Source of the DNA: UBA11164 sp034376725 | GTDB taxonomy: Bacteria; Pseudomonadota; Gammaproteobacteria; Xanthomonadales; Xanthomonadaceae | NCBI GenBank assembly: GCA_034376725.1 | Contig: JAXMJH010000127.1 | Coordinates: forward strand, 1 to 17,747 | Length of the DNA: 17,747 nt | Direction of reading: 5' to 3' | Part shown: positions 1 to 7,063 of the stretch, in pieces | How the letters are laid out: every line of letters begins with the position of its first letter | Position numbering within the stretch: position 1 is the stretch's first letter | Notes under the pieces: model-generated | The model's database searches: none | Seen by the model: only the letters and a program-made list of their open reading frames with translations | What the model was told of the DNA's origin: nothing | Made by a program: the position numbers and the translations under genes

Positions 1-33
1 GCGCACCTGAGACTCGTTCATGTCGATCACCAT
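1..33 (-). CDS. possible N-terminus of a transposase/integrase-like protein (partial, runs off left edge)
   Basis: Reading leftwards from an ATG at 33-31, the frame stays open to the window edge and gives MVIDMNESQVR; a second ATG at 21-19 would give MNESQVR. Short starts of the type M-x-M-N-E-S-x are, as I remember them, seen in a family of DDE integrase/transposase proteins of gammaproteobacteria, but eleven residues cannot establish homology. There is no clear Shine-Dalgarno sequence upstream of either ATG. The 20-bp direct repeat just upstream would suit the end of a mobile element. It could equally be chance. Confidence 0.25.
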   Translation of the reverse strand, partial: MVIDMNESQVR

Positions 34-75
34 GGCTGTGATGATCGACCCGGTGCGCCGGCTCACGCCTCCCTC

Positions 76-131
76 CAGGCTCATACCTCGTTGGAATCAG
101 GCTGGCGGGTTCAGGCTCATACCTCGTTGGA
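76..131. repeat. 20-bp direct repeat, two copies 36 bp apart
   Basis: The 20-mer CAGGCTCATACCTCGTTGGA occurs at 76-95 and again, identical, at 112-131, separated by 16 bp. It lies in the noncoding stretch between the left edge and the SIMPL gene. A perfect 20-bp repeat this close is not expected by chance. It could be a duplicated regulatory site, the remains of a slipped duplication, or part of the end of a mobile element whose gene may lie off the left edge. No inverted partner was seen. Confidence 0.7.
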
Positions 132-198
132 CAAGACTGCCCCGACACGGAAATCCCGCGCATGGCTACACTGGCCCCAACTCCGACGGAACACGCCC

Positions 199-909
199 AT
201 GGCCCGCAATGACACCCCGGTGGTCGGCCCGCTCGCCGCCCTGCTGATTGCCCTTGGCCTGGCCGCCGGCGGCTGGCTGGCCGCGCAGGGCCTGGCCAAG
301 TTCCGCACCGATGACCGCTACGTGGTGGTCAAGGGTCTGGCCGAGCGTGAGGTGGAAGCCGACCGCGTGGTCTGGCCGCTGCCGCACGCGGTCACCGGCA
401 ACGACCTGCTCGAAGTCCAGCGTCAACTGGATGCCAATACCGACGCGATACGCGCGTTCTTCACGCTGGCCGGCTTCGACGCCGAGGAGATCATGGTCTC
501 GCCGCCGCGCCTGGAAGACCGCGCCGCCTATGCCTGGGGCGAAAACCAGCCGCGCGAGCGCTACCGCTATTCCAATACCGTCACCCTGCGCACCGCGCAC
601 GTGGCCCGCGCGCTGGAGGCCCTGCGGCGCAGCGGCGAGCTGGTCGCCTCGGGCGTGCTGCTGGCCGAAGGCGGCTATCCGCAGTTCGAATACACCCGGC
701 TCAACGACATCAAGCCCGGGCTGATCGCCGAGGCAACCGCCAACGCGCGGGCCGCCGCCGAACAGTTCGCCACCGATTCCGGCGCGCGGGTCGGTGCCAT
801 CCGCAGCGCCAATCAGGGCCAGATCAACATCACCGATCGCGACCAGGGCTCACCGCAGGTGAAAACCATCCGGGTGGTGAGCACGGTGGAGTACTTTCTG
901 GTCGACTGA
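199..909 (+). CDS. SIMPL domain protein (DUF541, YggE-like), membrane-anchored
   Basis: A 236-residue protein. I chose the ATG at 199 (MARNDTPVVG) because it is followed at once by a hydrophobic segment, about residues 10-30, that serves as an uncleaved anchor or signal. Longer in-frame starts add a basic, low-quality extension. The rest fits the SIMPL fold: YVVVKGLAEREVEADRVVW near residue 40, YRYSNTVTLRT in the middle, and a closing VKTIRVVSTVEYFLVD strand. SIMPL (YggE-type) proteins are periplasmic or membrane-bound and oligomeric. E. coli YggE is linked to protection from oxidative stress, but the biochemical role is not settled. It is convergent with the ABC-F gene, with 20 bp between the stop codons. 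The family call is firm; the function is not. Confidence 0.85.
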   Translation: MARNDTPVVGPLAALLIALGLAAGGWLAAQGLAKFRTDDRYVVVKGLAEREVEADRVVWPLPHAVTGNDLLEVQRQLDANTDAIRAFFTLAGFDAEEIMVSPPRLEDRAAYAWGENQPRERYRYSNTVTLRTAHVARALEALRRSGELVASGVLLAEGGYPQFEYTRLNDIKPGLIAEATANARAAAEQFATDSGARVGAIRSANQGQINITDRDQGSPQVKTIRVVSTVEYFLVD

Positions 910-938
910 GCCGGTTCAGCGGACCGGGCTCAACCGGC
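908..938. terminator. hairpin between convergent SIMPL and ABC-F genes
   Basis: GCCGGTT at 910-916 pairs perfectly with AACCGGC at 932-938 (7 bp, 15-nt loop). An alternative GAGCC/GGCTC stem uses 908-912 and 927-931. It sits exactly where two genes converge and overlaps the last codons of the minus-strand gene. There is no T-tract on either side, so it is a weak intrinsic terminator at best. Confidence 0.4.
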
Positions 939-2861
939 CTCCAGCGCCCCGTACAGCGATTCCCACTCGGCTTCCAGGCCCTGGCGCTCGCTGGCCAGCG
1001 CCGACTGTTGCTGACCCAGACGGGCGAGCTCGGCGCTGTTGCCGTACACCTTTGGATCGGCCAGCCGGTCGGCAATGGCGCCGGTCTCTGCTTCGATCTG
1101 GGTCATCCGCGTCTCGATCTGCTGGAGCCGGGTGCGCTGGCGTTTGGCCTGCCTGTCGTCGACCACGGGCTTCGCCGCCGGTTTGGCTTCGCGCTTGGCG
1201 GTGGCCGACTCCTGGCGCGGCTCGGCGGAGCGGCTGCGCAACCACGCAGCATAGCCGTCGAGATCGCCGTCGAACTCCTCCACACGGCCATCGGCCACCC
1301 GCCAGAACCGGTCGCAGACCAGGCCGATCAGGTGCCGATCGTGCGAGACCAGCACGATGGCGCCGGAAAACACCGCCAGCGCCTCGGCCAGCGCTTCGCG
1401 CATGTCCAGGTCCAGATGGTTGGTCGGTTCGTCGAGCAGCAGCACATTGGGCCGCTGCCAGGCAATCAGCGCCAGCGCCAGTCGGGCGCGCTCGCCACCT
1501 GAAAAATGATCGACCGGCGCGAACGCCCAGTCGCCGGGGAAATACCAGCGGCCCAGAAAATTGCGGAACTCCTGGGTGGAGGTATCGGGCGAAATATCGC
1601 GCAGATGATCGATCGGGCTGGCGCCCTCGCGCAGGCTTTCCACGGTGTGCTGGGCGAAGTAGCCGATGCGCAAGTCCGGATGCGCGGCGCGCTCGCCGGA
1701 CAATACCGGAAGTACGCCGACCAGGGTTTTCACCAGCGTCGATTTGCCGGCGCCATTGGGTCCCAGCAGCGCCACCCGGTCGCCTGCCTCCAGCGCGAAG
1801 CCGACCTGATGCAGCACCACGGCGTCCTGACGCGCGCCAGCGCCCGGATCGCCCGGAAGCGCCTCATCGGGCTGCTGATAGCGCACATTGGCGCGGTAGC
1901 CGGCGTCCACGCCGTTGAGCTGGATCAGCGAGAACGGCAGCTTGGCCGGTTCCGGAAATTCGATGTGCAGGGATCGCTCGGCGCGCACCGCCTCGGTTCC
2001 TGCCAGCTTGGCCAGGCGCTTGATGCGCGATTGCGCCTGACTGGCCTTGTTGGCCTGGGCGCGGAAGCGGTCGATGAATTTCTGCAGATGCTCGCGCTCG
2101 GCCTGTTCCTTCTCGAAGGCGATCTGCTGCTGACGCAGGTGTTCGGCGCGCTGGCGCTCGAAGGCGGTGTAGTCGCCGGTGTAGAGCTTGGCGCGGCCCT
2201 CGTGCAGGTGCAGGGTGTGGGTGGAAACGCCGTCGAGAAACTCGCGGTCGTGCGAGATCAGCAGCAGCGTGCCGGGGTATTTCAGCAACCACTGCTCCAG
2301 CCACAGCACTGCATCGAGGTCGAGATGGTTGGTCGGCTCATCGAGCAGCAGCAGGTCGGATGGCGTCATGAGGGCGCGGGCGAGATTCAGTCGCACCCGC
2401 CAGCCACCGGAAAACTCCGAAACCGGCCGCTGATGGGTTTCGGCCGGAAAGCCCAAGCCATGCAGCAGGCGTCCGGCCCGGGCGTTGGCATCGTAGCCGC
2501 CCACTTCTTCCAGCCGGTGGTGGGCCTCGGCCACCGCCTCCCAATCCTCGGCGCGCATGGCCTCGGCCTCGGCGCGGATCGCGGCGTGGACCACCGCGTC
2601 GCCGGAGATCACGAAGTCCAGGGCCGCATCGGGCAGCGACGGCGTTTCCTGCGCGACGCTGGCCATGCGGACCTTGCTCGGCATGTCCAACTCGCCCTCA
2701 TCGGCCTCCAGCTCGCCGCGAATCGCAGCGAACAGCGAAGATTTTCCGCATCCGTTGCGGCCGATCACGCCGACCCGCCAACCGGCGTAGAGGGTGATAT
2801 CCACACCCTTGAGCAGCTGCAGTTGGCCCCGACGCAGGGCAAAGTTTCGAAAGGAAATCAT
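930..2861 (-). CDS. yheS: ABC-F family ATPase, YheS type
   Basis: A 643-residue soluble protein with two ABC cassettes and no membrane segments, which is the ABC-F arrangement; E. coli YheS is of similar length. Cassette 1: Walker A GRNGCGKSS (34-42), signature FSGGW (150-154), Walker B LLLLDEPTNHLD (about 170-181), switch His in LISHDRE. Cassette 2: Walker A GPNGAGKST (367-375), signature FSGGE (453-457), Walker B LLLDEPTNHLD (474-484), LVSHDRH. Between them lies the charged linker (about 232-290) that in ABC-F proteins reaches towards the ribosomal P site. The Pro/Gly-rich stretch at about 328-346 looks like a lineage-specific insertion. The C-terminus (about 570-640) is a basic, coiled-coil-like tail. 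ABC-F proteins act on ribosomes rather than as transporters. Placement in YheS rather than Uup or EttA rests on overall resemblance. Confidence 0.9.
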   Translation of the reverse strand: MISFRNFALRRGQLQLLKGVDITLYAGWRVGVIGRNGCGKSSLFAAIRGELEADEGELDMPSKVRMASVAQETPSLPDAALDFVISGDAVVHAAIRAEAEAMRAEDWEAVAEAHHRLEEVGGYDANARAGRLLHGLGFPAETHQRPVSEFSGGWRVRLNLARALMTPSDLLLLDEPTNHLDLDAVLWLEQWLLKYPGTLLLISHDREFLDGVSTHTLHLHEGRAKLYTGDYTAFERQRAEHLRQQQIAFEKEQAEREHLQKFIDRFRAQANKASQAQSRIKRLAKLAGTEAVRAERSLHIEFPEPAKLPFSLIQLNGVDAGYRANVRYQQPDEALPGDPGAGARQDAVVLHQVGFALEAGDRVALLGPNGAGKSTLVKTLVGVLPVLSGERAAHPDLRIGYFAQHTVESLREGASPIDHLRDISPDTSTQEFRNFLGRWYFPGDWAFAPVDHFSGGERARLALALIAWQRPNVLLLDEPTNHLDLDMREALAEALAVFSGAIVLVSHDRHLIGLVCDRFWRVADGRVEEFDGDLDGYAAWLRSRSAEPRQESATAKREAKPAAKPVVDDRQAKRQRTRLQQIETRMTQIEAETGAIADRLADPKVYGNSAELARLGQQQSALASERQGLEAEWESLYGALEAG

Positions 2862-2867
2862 CCGGCC

Positions 2868-2873
2868 ATTCTA
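2868..2873 (-). promoter_or_regulatory. candidate -10 box close to the yheS start
   Basis: On the minus strand TAGAAT (one mismatch from TATAAT) ends 6 bases before the yheS ATG at 2861, and no Shine-Dalgarno sequence lies between. If used, the transcript would begin at or next to the start codon and be nearly leaderless. No good -35 box is found 16-18 bp upstream, so support is weak. Confidence 0.25.
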
Positions 2874-2936
2874 CCGGTCCCGGCAATGCCCCGTCCGAGG
2901 GATCAGGCATGTGTCGCCCCCCGACCGCGCAGCTGA

Positions 2937-2950
2937 GCGCCAACGGGCGC
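2937..2950 (-). terminator. small GC hairpin after the response regulator
   Basis: GCGCC at 2937-2941 pairs with GGCGC at 2946-2950 around a 4-nt loop, about 27 bases past the response-regulator stop codon. The stem is short and has no T-run, so at most it attenuates read-through from the two-component pair into yheS. Confidence 0.3.
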
Positions 2951-2976
2951 AATCAAGCGGGCGAACGGGTCGGCAA

Positions 2977-3612
2977 TCAGATGATCCGCAGGGTGATCGC
3001 CTTGAGCACCGCGCGGGTGCGATCGCGGGTGTCGAGTTTCTCGAGAATTTCGCTGACGTAGTTTTTCACCGTTCCCTCCGACAGATGGATGGTGCGGGCG
3101 ATCTCCCTGTTGGAGTAGCCGCCGGCCAGCAGTCGCAAAATGGAAATCTCGCGGTCATTGAACGTGTCGTTCGGCGGTTGCTGGTCGCGATAGGCATAGC
3201 GGGCGCGAATCGGATCGGTGGGCACCGGCGCTATCAGGGTCTCTCCGGCGCAGACGCGGACGATGGCCTCGTGCAAATCCTCGGGCGAGGCGTCCTTGAG
3301 CAGGAAGCCACGCGCACCCGCTTCGGCGGCACGCAGGGCAAGGTCGTCTTCGTCGAAGGTGGTGAGCAATATCACTGGTGTCGGGTCGCCGTTCGCTCTC
3401 AGCAGTTCGATCAATCGAAAACCATCGCCGCCGGGCATGCGGATGTCGCTGAGCACCACGTCGACCGGGGTGTCCGCCAGCGCGCCGATCGCCTGCGCCA
3501 CATCGCCGGCTTCCACGGCGACGTGCAGGCCGGGCACGCTGTCGAGCAAGGCGCGCAGGCCGTGACGGACCAGCGCTTGGTCGTCGACGATGGCGAGTCT
3601 GATGTCGATCAT
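2977..3612 (-). CDS. NarL/LuxR-family response regulator
   Basis: 211 residues. The ATG at 3612 gives MIDIRLAIVDDQ and overlaps the kinase stop codon as ATGA; the upstream in-frame extension is the kinase gene read in another frame. Receiver domain (about 3-118): acidic pair D10-D11, phospho-acceptor D56 in LSDIRMP, T84 in ILLTTFDE, K106 in FLLKDASP. C-terminal LuxR-type HTH (about 148-205) with NDREISILRLLAGGYSNREI and the recognition helix in LSEGTVKNYVSEI. All the residues needed for phosphorylation and DNA binding are present. It should be phosphorylated by the kinase encoded just upstream. Family resemblance is to DesR/LiaR/NarL regulators; targets are unknown, but the divergent membrane-protein gene at 4899 is the obvious candidate. 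Confidence 0.93.
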   Translation of the reverse strand: MIDIRLAIVDDQALVRHGLRALLDSVPGLHVAVEAGDVAQAIGALADTPVDVVLSDIRMPGGDGFRLIELLRANGDPTPVILLTTFDEDDLALRAAEAGARGFLLKDASPEDLHEAIVRVCAGETLIAPVPTDPIRARYAYRDQQPPNDTFNDREISILRLLAGGYSNREIARTIHLSEGTVKNYVSEILEKLDTRDRTRAVLKAITLRII

Positions 3613-4754
3613 CGTTCGCCGGCCGGCAATCGGGCAGTCAGCCGAAGACCTCCGCCCGGGCCGCGGTCGATCGCAAGCGAACCGTCCACAGCCTCCAGCC
3701 GCTCGCGCATTCCGTCCAGGCCATTGCCGGGCCGGGGCAGTGCCGCGAGACGGCCATCGTCTTCCAGACGCAGGCACAGCGTGTCGCCTTCGCGGCGCAG
3801 CGCTACGGTCAGCCATTGCGCGCTGGAGTGCCGGGCCGCATTGGTCAGCCCCTCCTGCACCATCCGCAGCACCGCTTCGGCGCGTTCCAGACCCGCGATT
3901 CGCAAACCCGCCCCAACCTCCAGACGCAATCGTGGCCGGGTGAACGGCTCCGCCAGTCGGGACAGGCTTTCGGCGATATTCAGCCCTTCGTGCCGACGCT
4001 GCTGGCGCACCACGGCCCGCAGATTCTGCAGCAGGTCATCAGCGAGCCGCGCACACAGCGCCACGCGCTCGGGTTCGGGCTGGCGCGCATCGCGGGCGAG
4101 TGCGGCGAGATTGAGCTTGAGCGCGGTCAGGGTGTGGCCGGCGACATCGTGCAGCTCGCGCGACAGGCTCAACCGCTCCGACTCGCGCGCGCCTTCGGCC
4201 AGTAGCGAGCGGGTTGCCAGCAGGTCGCTGTTGGCTTCCTTGAGGCGCTCGGCCAGCGCCTCGGCGCGGACTGCCATGCGCATCACCAGCACCGCAAAAC
4301 CGACAAAGCTGCAATACGCGAAAAAACTGATCATCCGACCGGAGAGCGGACCCGGCCAGAACGCCAGTGCGACAACGGCAAATGCCACCCCGAGCACGGC
4401 CAGCGCCAACGCCAGCCGGGTCCCGTCCAGAACGGTCGCCAGCAGCGCACCGACCAGCACCAAAAGGATGGGCGCGGCACCAAACGGAACCAGAGCCGAA
4501 GTCAGCAGAGCGATGGTCGCCATCCCGGTCACCGACAACACGAAGCCGGCACGCCCGAACCGCTCTCGCAAAGCCGCCTCGCCGACAAACAGAACGAGAA
4601 ACAGTGGCATCGAAGCATGCAACCAGGTCGACCATTCCGGATAGCGCCCGAAACCCTGCCAATTGCTCAGCCACACGGTGAACCACGCCAGATAGCCCGC
4701 CAACCGCAGCGGGCTGAAAAACGGATCGAGCAGTCGACGCAGGCGCGGCCTCAT
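3609..4754 (-). CDS. membrane sensor histidine kinase (HisKA_3, NarL/DesK type)
   Basis: 381 residues from the ATG at 4754; the frame stays open far upstream, but that part is low-complexity shadow of the divergent gene. The N-terminal half (about 15-160) is a block of five or six hydrophobic segments with no large periplasmic domain, so the sensor probably reads the membrane itself, as DesK does. A charged helix (about 163-195) leads to the HisKA_3 dimerisation helix with LSRELHDVAGHTL; phospho-acceptor H202. The HATPase domain shows the N-box EGLTNAARHSS (N305), EDDGR (about 331-335), GNGLDGMRERLE (about 343-354), and GPGGGLRL near the end. The stop overlaps the regulator start by 4 bp, implying translational coupling and one transcript. 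Confidence 0.93.
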   Translation of the reverse strand: MRPRLRRLLDPFFSPLRLAGYLAWFTVWLSNWQGFGRYPEWSTWLHASMPLFLVLFVGEAALRERFGRAGFVLSVTGMATIALLTSALVPFGAAPILLVLVGALLATVLDGTRLALALAVLGVAFAVVALAFWPGPLSGRMISFFAYCSFVGFAVLVMRMAVRAEALAERLKEANSDLLATRSLLAEGARESERLSLSRELHDVAGHTLTALKLNLAALARDARQPEPERVALCARLADDLLQNLRAVVRQQRRHEGLNIAESLSRLAEPFTRPRLRLEVGAGLRIAGLERAEAVLRMVQEGLTNAARHSSAQWLTVALRREGDTLCLRLEDDGRLAALPRPGNGLDGMRERLEAVDGSLAIDRGPGGGLRLTARLPAGER

Positions 4755-4898
4755 GGACCCAGCATGGCCGGCCGCCGGCTGGCAGACAAGCCGTCCGCCG
4801 CAAAAGGTGACTTCCTGCACCCCGCAGCGCTGACCAGCGGCACCTGCCCTGCTCCGCATCAGCCGGGAAACTGTTGTCATTCTCCAGGGAGCGCACCG

Positions 4899-5600
4899 AT
4901 GGAACTCTACCAAGTCGCAGTGATCACCCACATCGGAGCCGGGAGCGTCGCGCTGCTGACGTTCTGGGCCGCAGCGTGGCTGAAGAAAGGCAGTCCGTTG
5001 CACCGTCGTTTCGGGCAGATCTATCTGCTGGCGATGCTGACCGTGATCCTCAGCGGTGTACCGCTGGTACTCGTTCTGCAAGAGCGCGGCCACCCGGTCA
5101 CTGCACTTTTTCTGGGCTATCTGCTGGTACTGGTCAGCAACAGTTGCCTTACGGCGTTTCGCGCGATCCGGCTCAAGCAGCAGCCGGCGCGCTACTTCAG
5201 CGCGCTGTTCTGGATCGTCCATGGCCTGACCGCAACAAGTGGGCTGGCGGTCATGGCGGTCGGCTGGAGCACCGGCGCCACGCTGCTCATGGTGTTCGGC
5301 AGCATCGGACTGTTTGGCTTGTGGGGCGGAATTCGCGCCTGGCGGCGCGCTCCGACGCATGCCAACTGGTGGCTGCGGGAGCACTACGGCGCGATGATCG
5401 GCAACGGCGTGGCGACCCACATCGCGTTCTTCGGCATCGGACTTCGCAGTCTGCTGCCCGGCATCGACCCCGGCCTTCTGACCACTTTTGCCTGGTTCGG
5501 GCCGCTGGCGGCCGCGCTGCTTGCCGGCGTCTGGCTCGATCGCACATATGGCCGGCGATCGGCTGCGCGTCCAGTGCGCACTACAGCGAGTCGGGCGTAA
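4899..5600 (+). CDS. seven-helix integral membrane protein, DUF2306-like
   Basis: 233 residues from the ATG at 4899, which has AGGGAG at a good distance upstream; the frame is open further back but only through antisense of the kinase gene. About seven hydrophobic segments are visible (roughly 7-27, 39-60, 66-86, 102-122, 126-146, 165-185, 193-213). Polar features lie at the helix edges: H11, KGSPLHRRFGQIY (30-42), and REHYGAMIGNGVATHIAFF (160-178) with H162 and H174. The HRRFG-x-IY motif after the first helix and the conserved histidines resemble DUF2306-type predicted membrane proteins, which have no settled function. It is divergent from the sensor kinase across 144 bp and is a plausible target of that system. 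Confidence 0.8.
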   Translation: MELYQVAVITHIGAGSVALLTFWAAAWLKKGSPLHRRFGQIYLLAMLTVILSGVPLVLVLQERGHPVTALFLGYLLVLVSNSCLTAFRAIRLKQQPARYFSALFWIVHGLTATSGLAVMAVGWSTGATLLMVFGSIGLFGLWGGIRAWRRAPTHANWWLREHYGAMIGNGVATHIAFFGIGLRSLLPGIDPGLLTTFAWFGPLAAALLAGVWLDRTYGRRSAARPVRTTASRA

Positions 5601-5847
5601 TTGGACCGATTCGCATACCCCATGCCGCACTGGTCGACGGCCCGCGCACTTGGGTGCGATTCGGCGACGCGTTACACGCGCCAAGCCCGCCCACGGCTGG
5701 AGCCTGCTGCGCCGATGGACCACCGAGCTTTGATTGATCCAGGCCGTGCGCTGCGTGAAACCGGCGCCAGATCAACCGGCCTGCGAGCCATGGTGCACTG
5801 CGACGTGACAGAGGCCGGCACCACACCCTAGCGTACGGCGCGGGGAA
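5601..5847. other. noncoding stretch upstream of the hydrolase leader
   Basis: No convincing gene here: the short open frames lack ribosome-binding sites and recognisable sequence. A 5-bp hairpin with a TTGG loop (CGCAC 5645-5649 / GTGCG 5654-5658) lies about 45 bases after the membrane-protein stop and could be a weak terminator. GTGACA at 5805-5810 is a possible -35 box for the hydrolase, but the matching -10 is poor. Confidence 0.4.
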
Positions 5848-5949
5848 AGGACGAACCGGGCGACCGGTCTCTCCTGACGTGCTGGCCGGGGTCACCCGCC
5901 GGCAGTCAAGACCCCAGGGGAGTCAAATTCAACTTTTGGGGGAAAACAC
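5848..5949 (+). promoter_or_regulatory. candidate structured 5' leader of the SGNH hydrolase
   Basis: Two consecutive hairpins are visible. The first has ACCGG 5855-5859 / CCGGT 5864-5868 capped by a GCGA (GNRA) tetraloop, extended across a 3x3 internal loop by AGGA 5848-5851 / TCCT 5872-5875. The second has GCTGGC 5881-5886 / GCCGGC 5898-5903 (one G-U pair) with an inner GGG/CCC. An alternative, mutually exclusive pairing joins GGGGTC 5888-5893 to GACCCC 5910-5915. GGGGG at 5938-5942 is the ribosome-binding site, 7 bases before the ATG. It matches no riboswitch consensus I could recall. Confidence 0.35.
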
Positions 5950-7038
5950 ATGAATATCCGTCTTCGCGGCAGCCGCGCGCGGCTGCTGATCGGCGTGATC
6001 GCGCTCGCGGTCAGCTCCAGCGGCCTGGCCAGCACACTGAATCAAAACGTCTCCTGGACCGTCGACCGGGCCGGCACCAGCACCAAGTTCCGGATCGTGG
6101 CCTACGGCGATTCGATCTACGCCGGCTACAACGGCTCGACCACCAACGCCGCGCGTTACTCGGCCCCGACGGTCGACGCCGAATACCTCTCGGCGCTGTG
6201 GAATGCCGACATCGAGAGCATCCGCCGGACCAAGTCGGGCGCGGTTGCTTCCGATGTCTACAACAACAAGATCGTCGCAGAGCGCTCCTGGATGCAGGCC
6301 AGCTCGACCCGCGTGGTGACCTTCGAAATGTGCGGCAACGACGGCCTGCAGGCGCGCTCGGCGTTCAAGTCCCAGACCGGCACCTGCAACTTCACCGGCA
6401 TCAACAACGCGGTGGCCAACTGCAAAACCTACGTGTCTGCGGCGATGAACTACATCAATGCCAACGCCCACCCCAACACCAAGCTGAAGGTCATCGCCAA
6501 CCTGTTCTACCCCGGCTACGACGCCGACAACGTGCAGAGCACCTGCAAGAGCGCGACCACCGGCGCCACCGTCAACATGCGCGATGCCTTTCTGCCTGCG
6601 CTTGCCCGGATGAACTACTGGATGTGCGAGTACGCCCGGCAAAAGGGCTTCAAGTGCGCCGACAGCTTCGCCCAGTACATGGGTGCCGACTACGACCGCA
6701 ATGGCGACGGCAAGATCGATTCCGAAGCCCTGCGCTACGTGGCCGGCGAAAGCGAGGCGAGCTACGTCAACCGCATCAGCGTGACTCTGAAATCCACCCT
6801 GCGCGACGCCAACCTGAAGCTGGTCACGTCCAGCAGCAGCTTCGACTACATCCAGTCCGACGATGTCCATCCGACCTTCACCGGCGGCACCGTGACCGCT
6901 GGCCTGCTCGGCGGCAGCACCGGTTCGGGCGCGCCGCGCCAGACCAGCTTCACCGGTGGCAAGAGCACGATCTGGAATCGCTACGGCCACGAGCGGATGG
7001 GCTGGTCGCTGTCGGTCTTCAACCCGGCTTCGCCGTAA
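5950..7038 (+). CDS. secreted SGNH/GDSL-family hydrolase with EF-hand-like loop
   Basis: 362 residues; start set by GGGGG 7 bases upstream of the ATG. Residues 1-27 form a signal peptide (basic N-terminus, hydrophobic core, likely cleavage after GLA). SGNH blocks are in order: FRIVAYGDSIYAGY (catalytic S55 in GDS), MCGNDG (N130), and SDDVHPTF near the end (D304 and H307 as the DxxH pair). The block II glycine is less clear. Six cysteines (128, 146, 158, 199, 226, 236) suit disulfides in an exported protein. A loop at 249-260 (D249, N251, D253, G254, I256, D257) resembles an EF-hand or dockerin calcium loop, but position 12 is Ala. Likely an esterase or lipase acting outside the cytoplasm; substrate unknown. 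A downstream gene follows after 25 bp in the same direction. Confidence 0.88.
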   Translation: MNIRLRGSRARLLIGVIALAVSSSGLASTLNQNVSWTVDRAGTSTKFRIVAYGDSIYAGYNGSTTNAARYSAPTVDAEYLSALWNADIESIRRTKSGAVASDVYNNKIVAERSWMQASSTRVVTFEMCGNDGLQARSAFKSQTGTCNFTGINNAVANCKTYVSAAMNYINANAHPNTKLKVIANLFYPGYDADNVQSTCKSATTGATVNMRDAFLPALARMNYWMCEYARQKGFKCADSFAQYMGADYDRNGDGKIDSEALRYVAGESEASYVNRISVTLKSTLRDANLKLVTSSSSFDYIQSDDVHPTFTGGTVTAGLLGGSTGSGAPRQTSFTGGKSTIWNRYGHERMGWSLSVFNPASP

Positions 7039-7063
7039 CGGCGCCCGGTCCAGAAGGCATCGG

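Noticed and set aside
2794..4644. Long plus-strand open frame opposite the two-component genes
   Set aside because: Antisense shadow of GC-rich coding DNA: Arg/Ser/Pro-rich composition, no recognisable domain, while the minus strand encodes complete kinase and regulator motifs.
4755..5723. Upstream in-frame extension of the kinase to 704 residues
   Set aside because: The added part is antisense to the DUF2306-like gene and has no domain; the ATG at 4754 directly precedes the membrane segments.
5831..5903. Cyclic-di-GMP (GEMM) riboswitch
   Set aside because: A GGGGAAAGGACG stretch is superficially similar, but the conserved GACGCAAAGCC segment and the tetraloop-receptor layout are absent.
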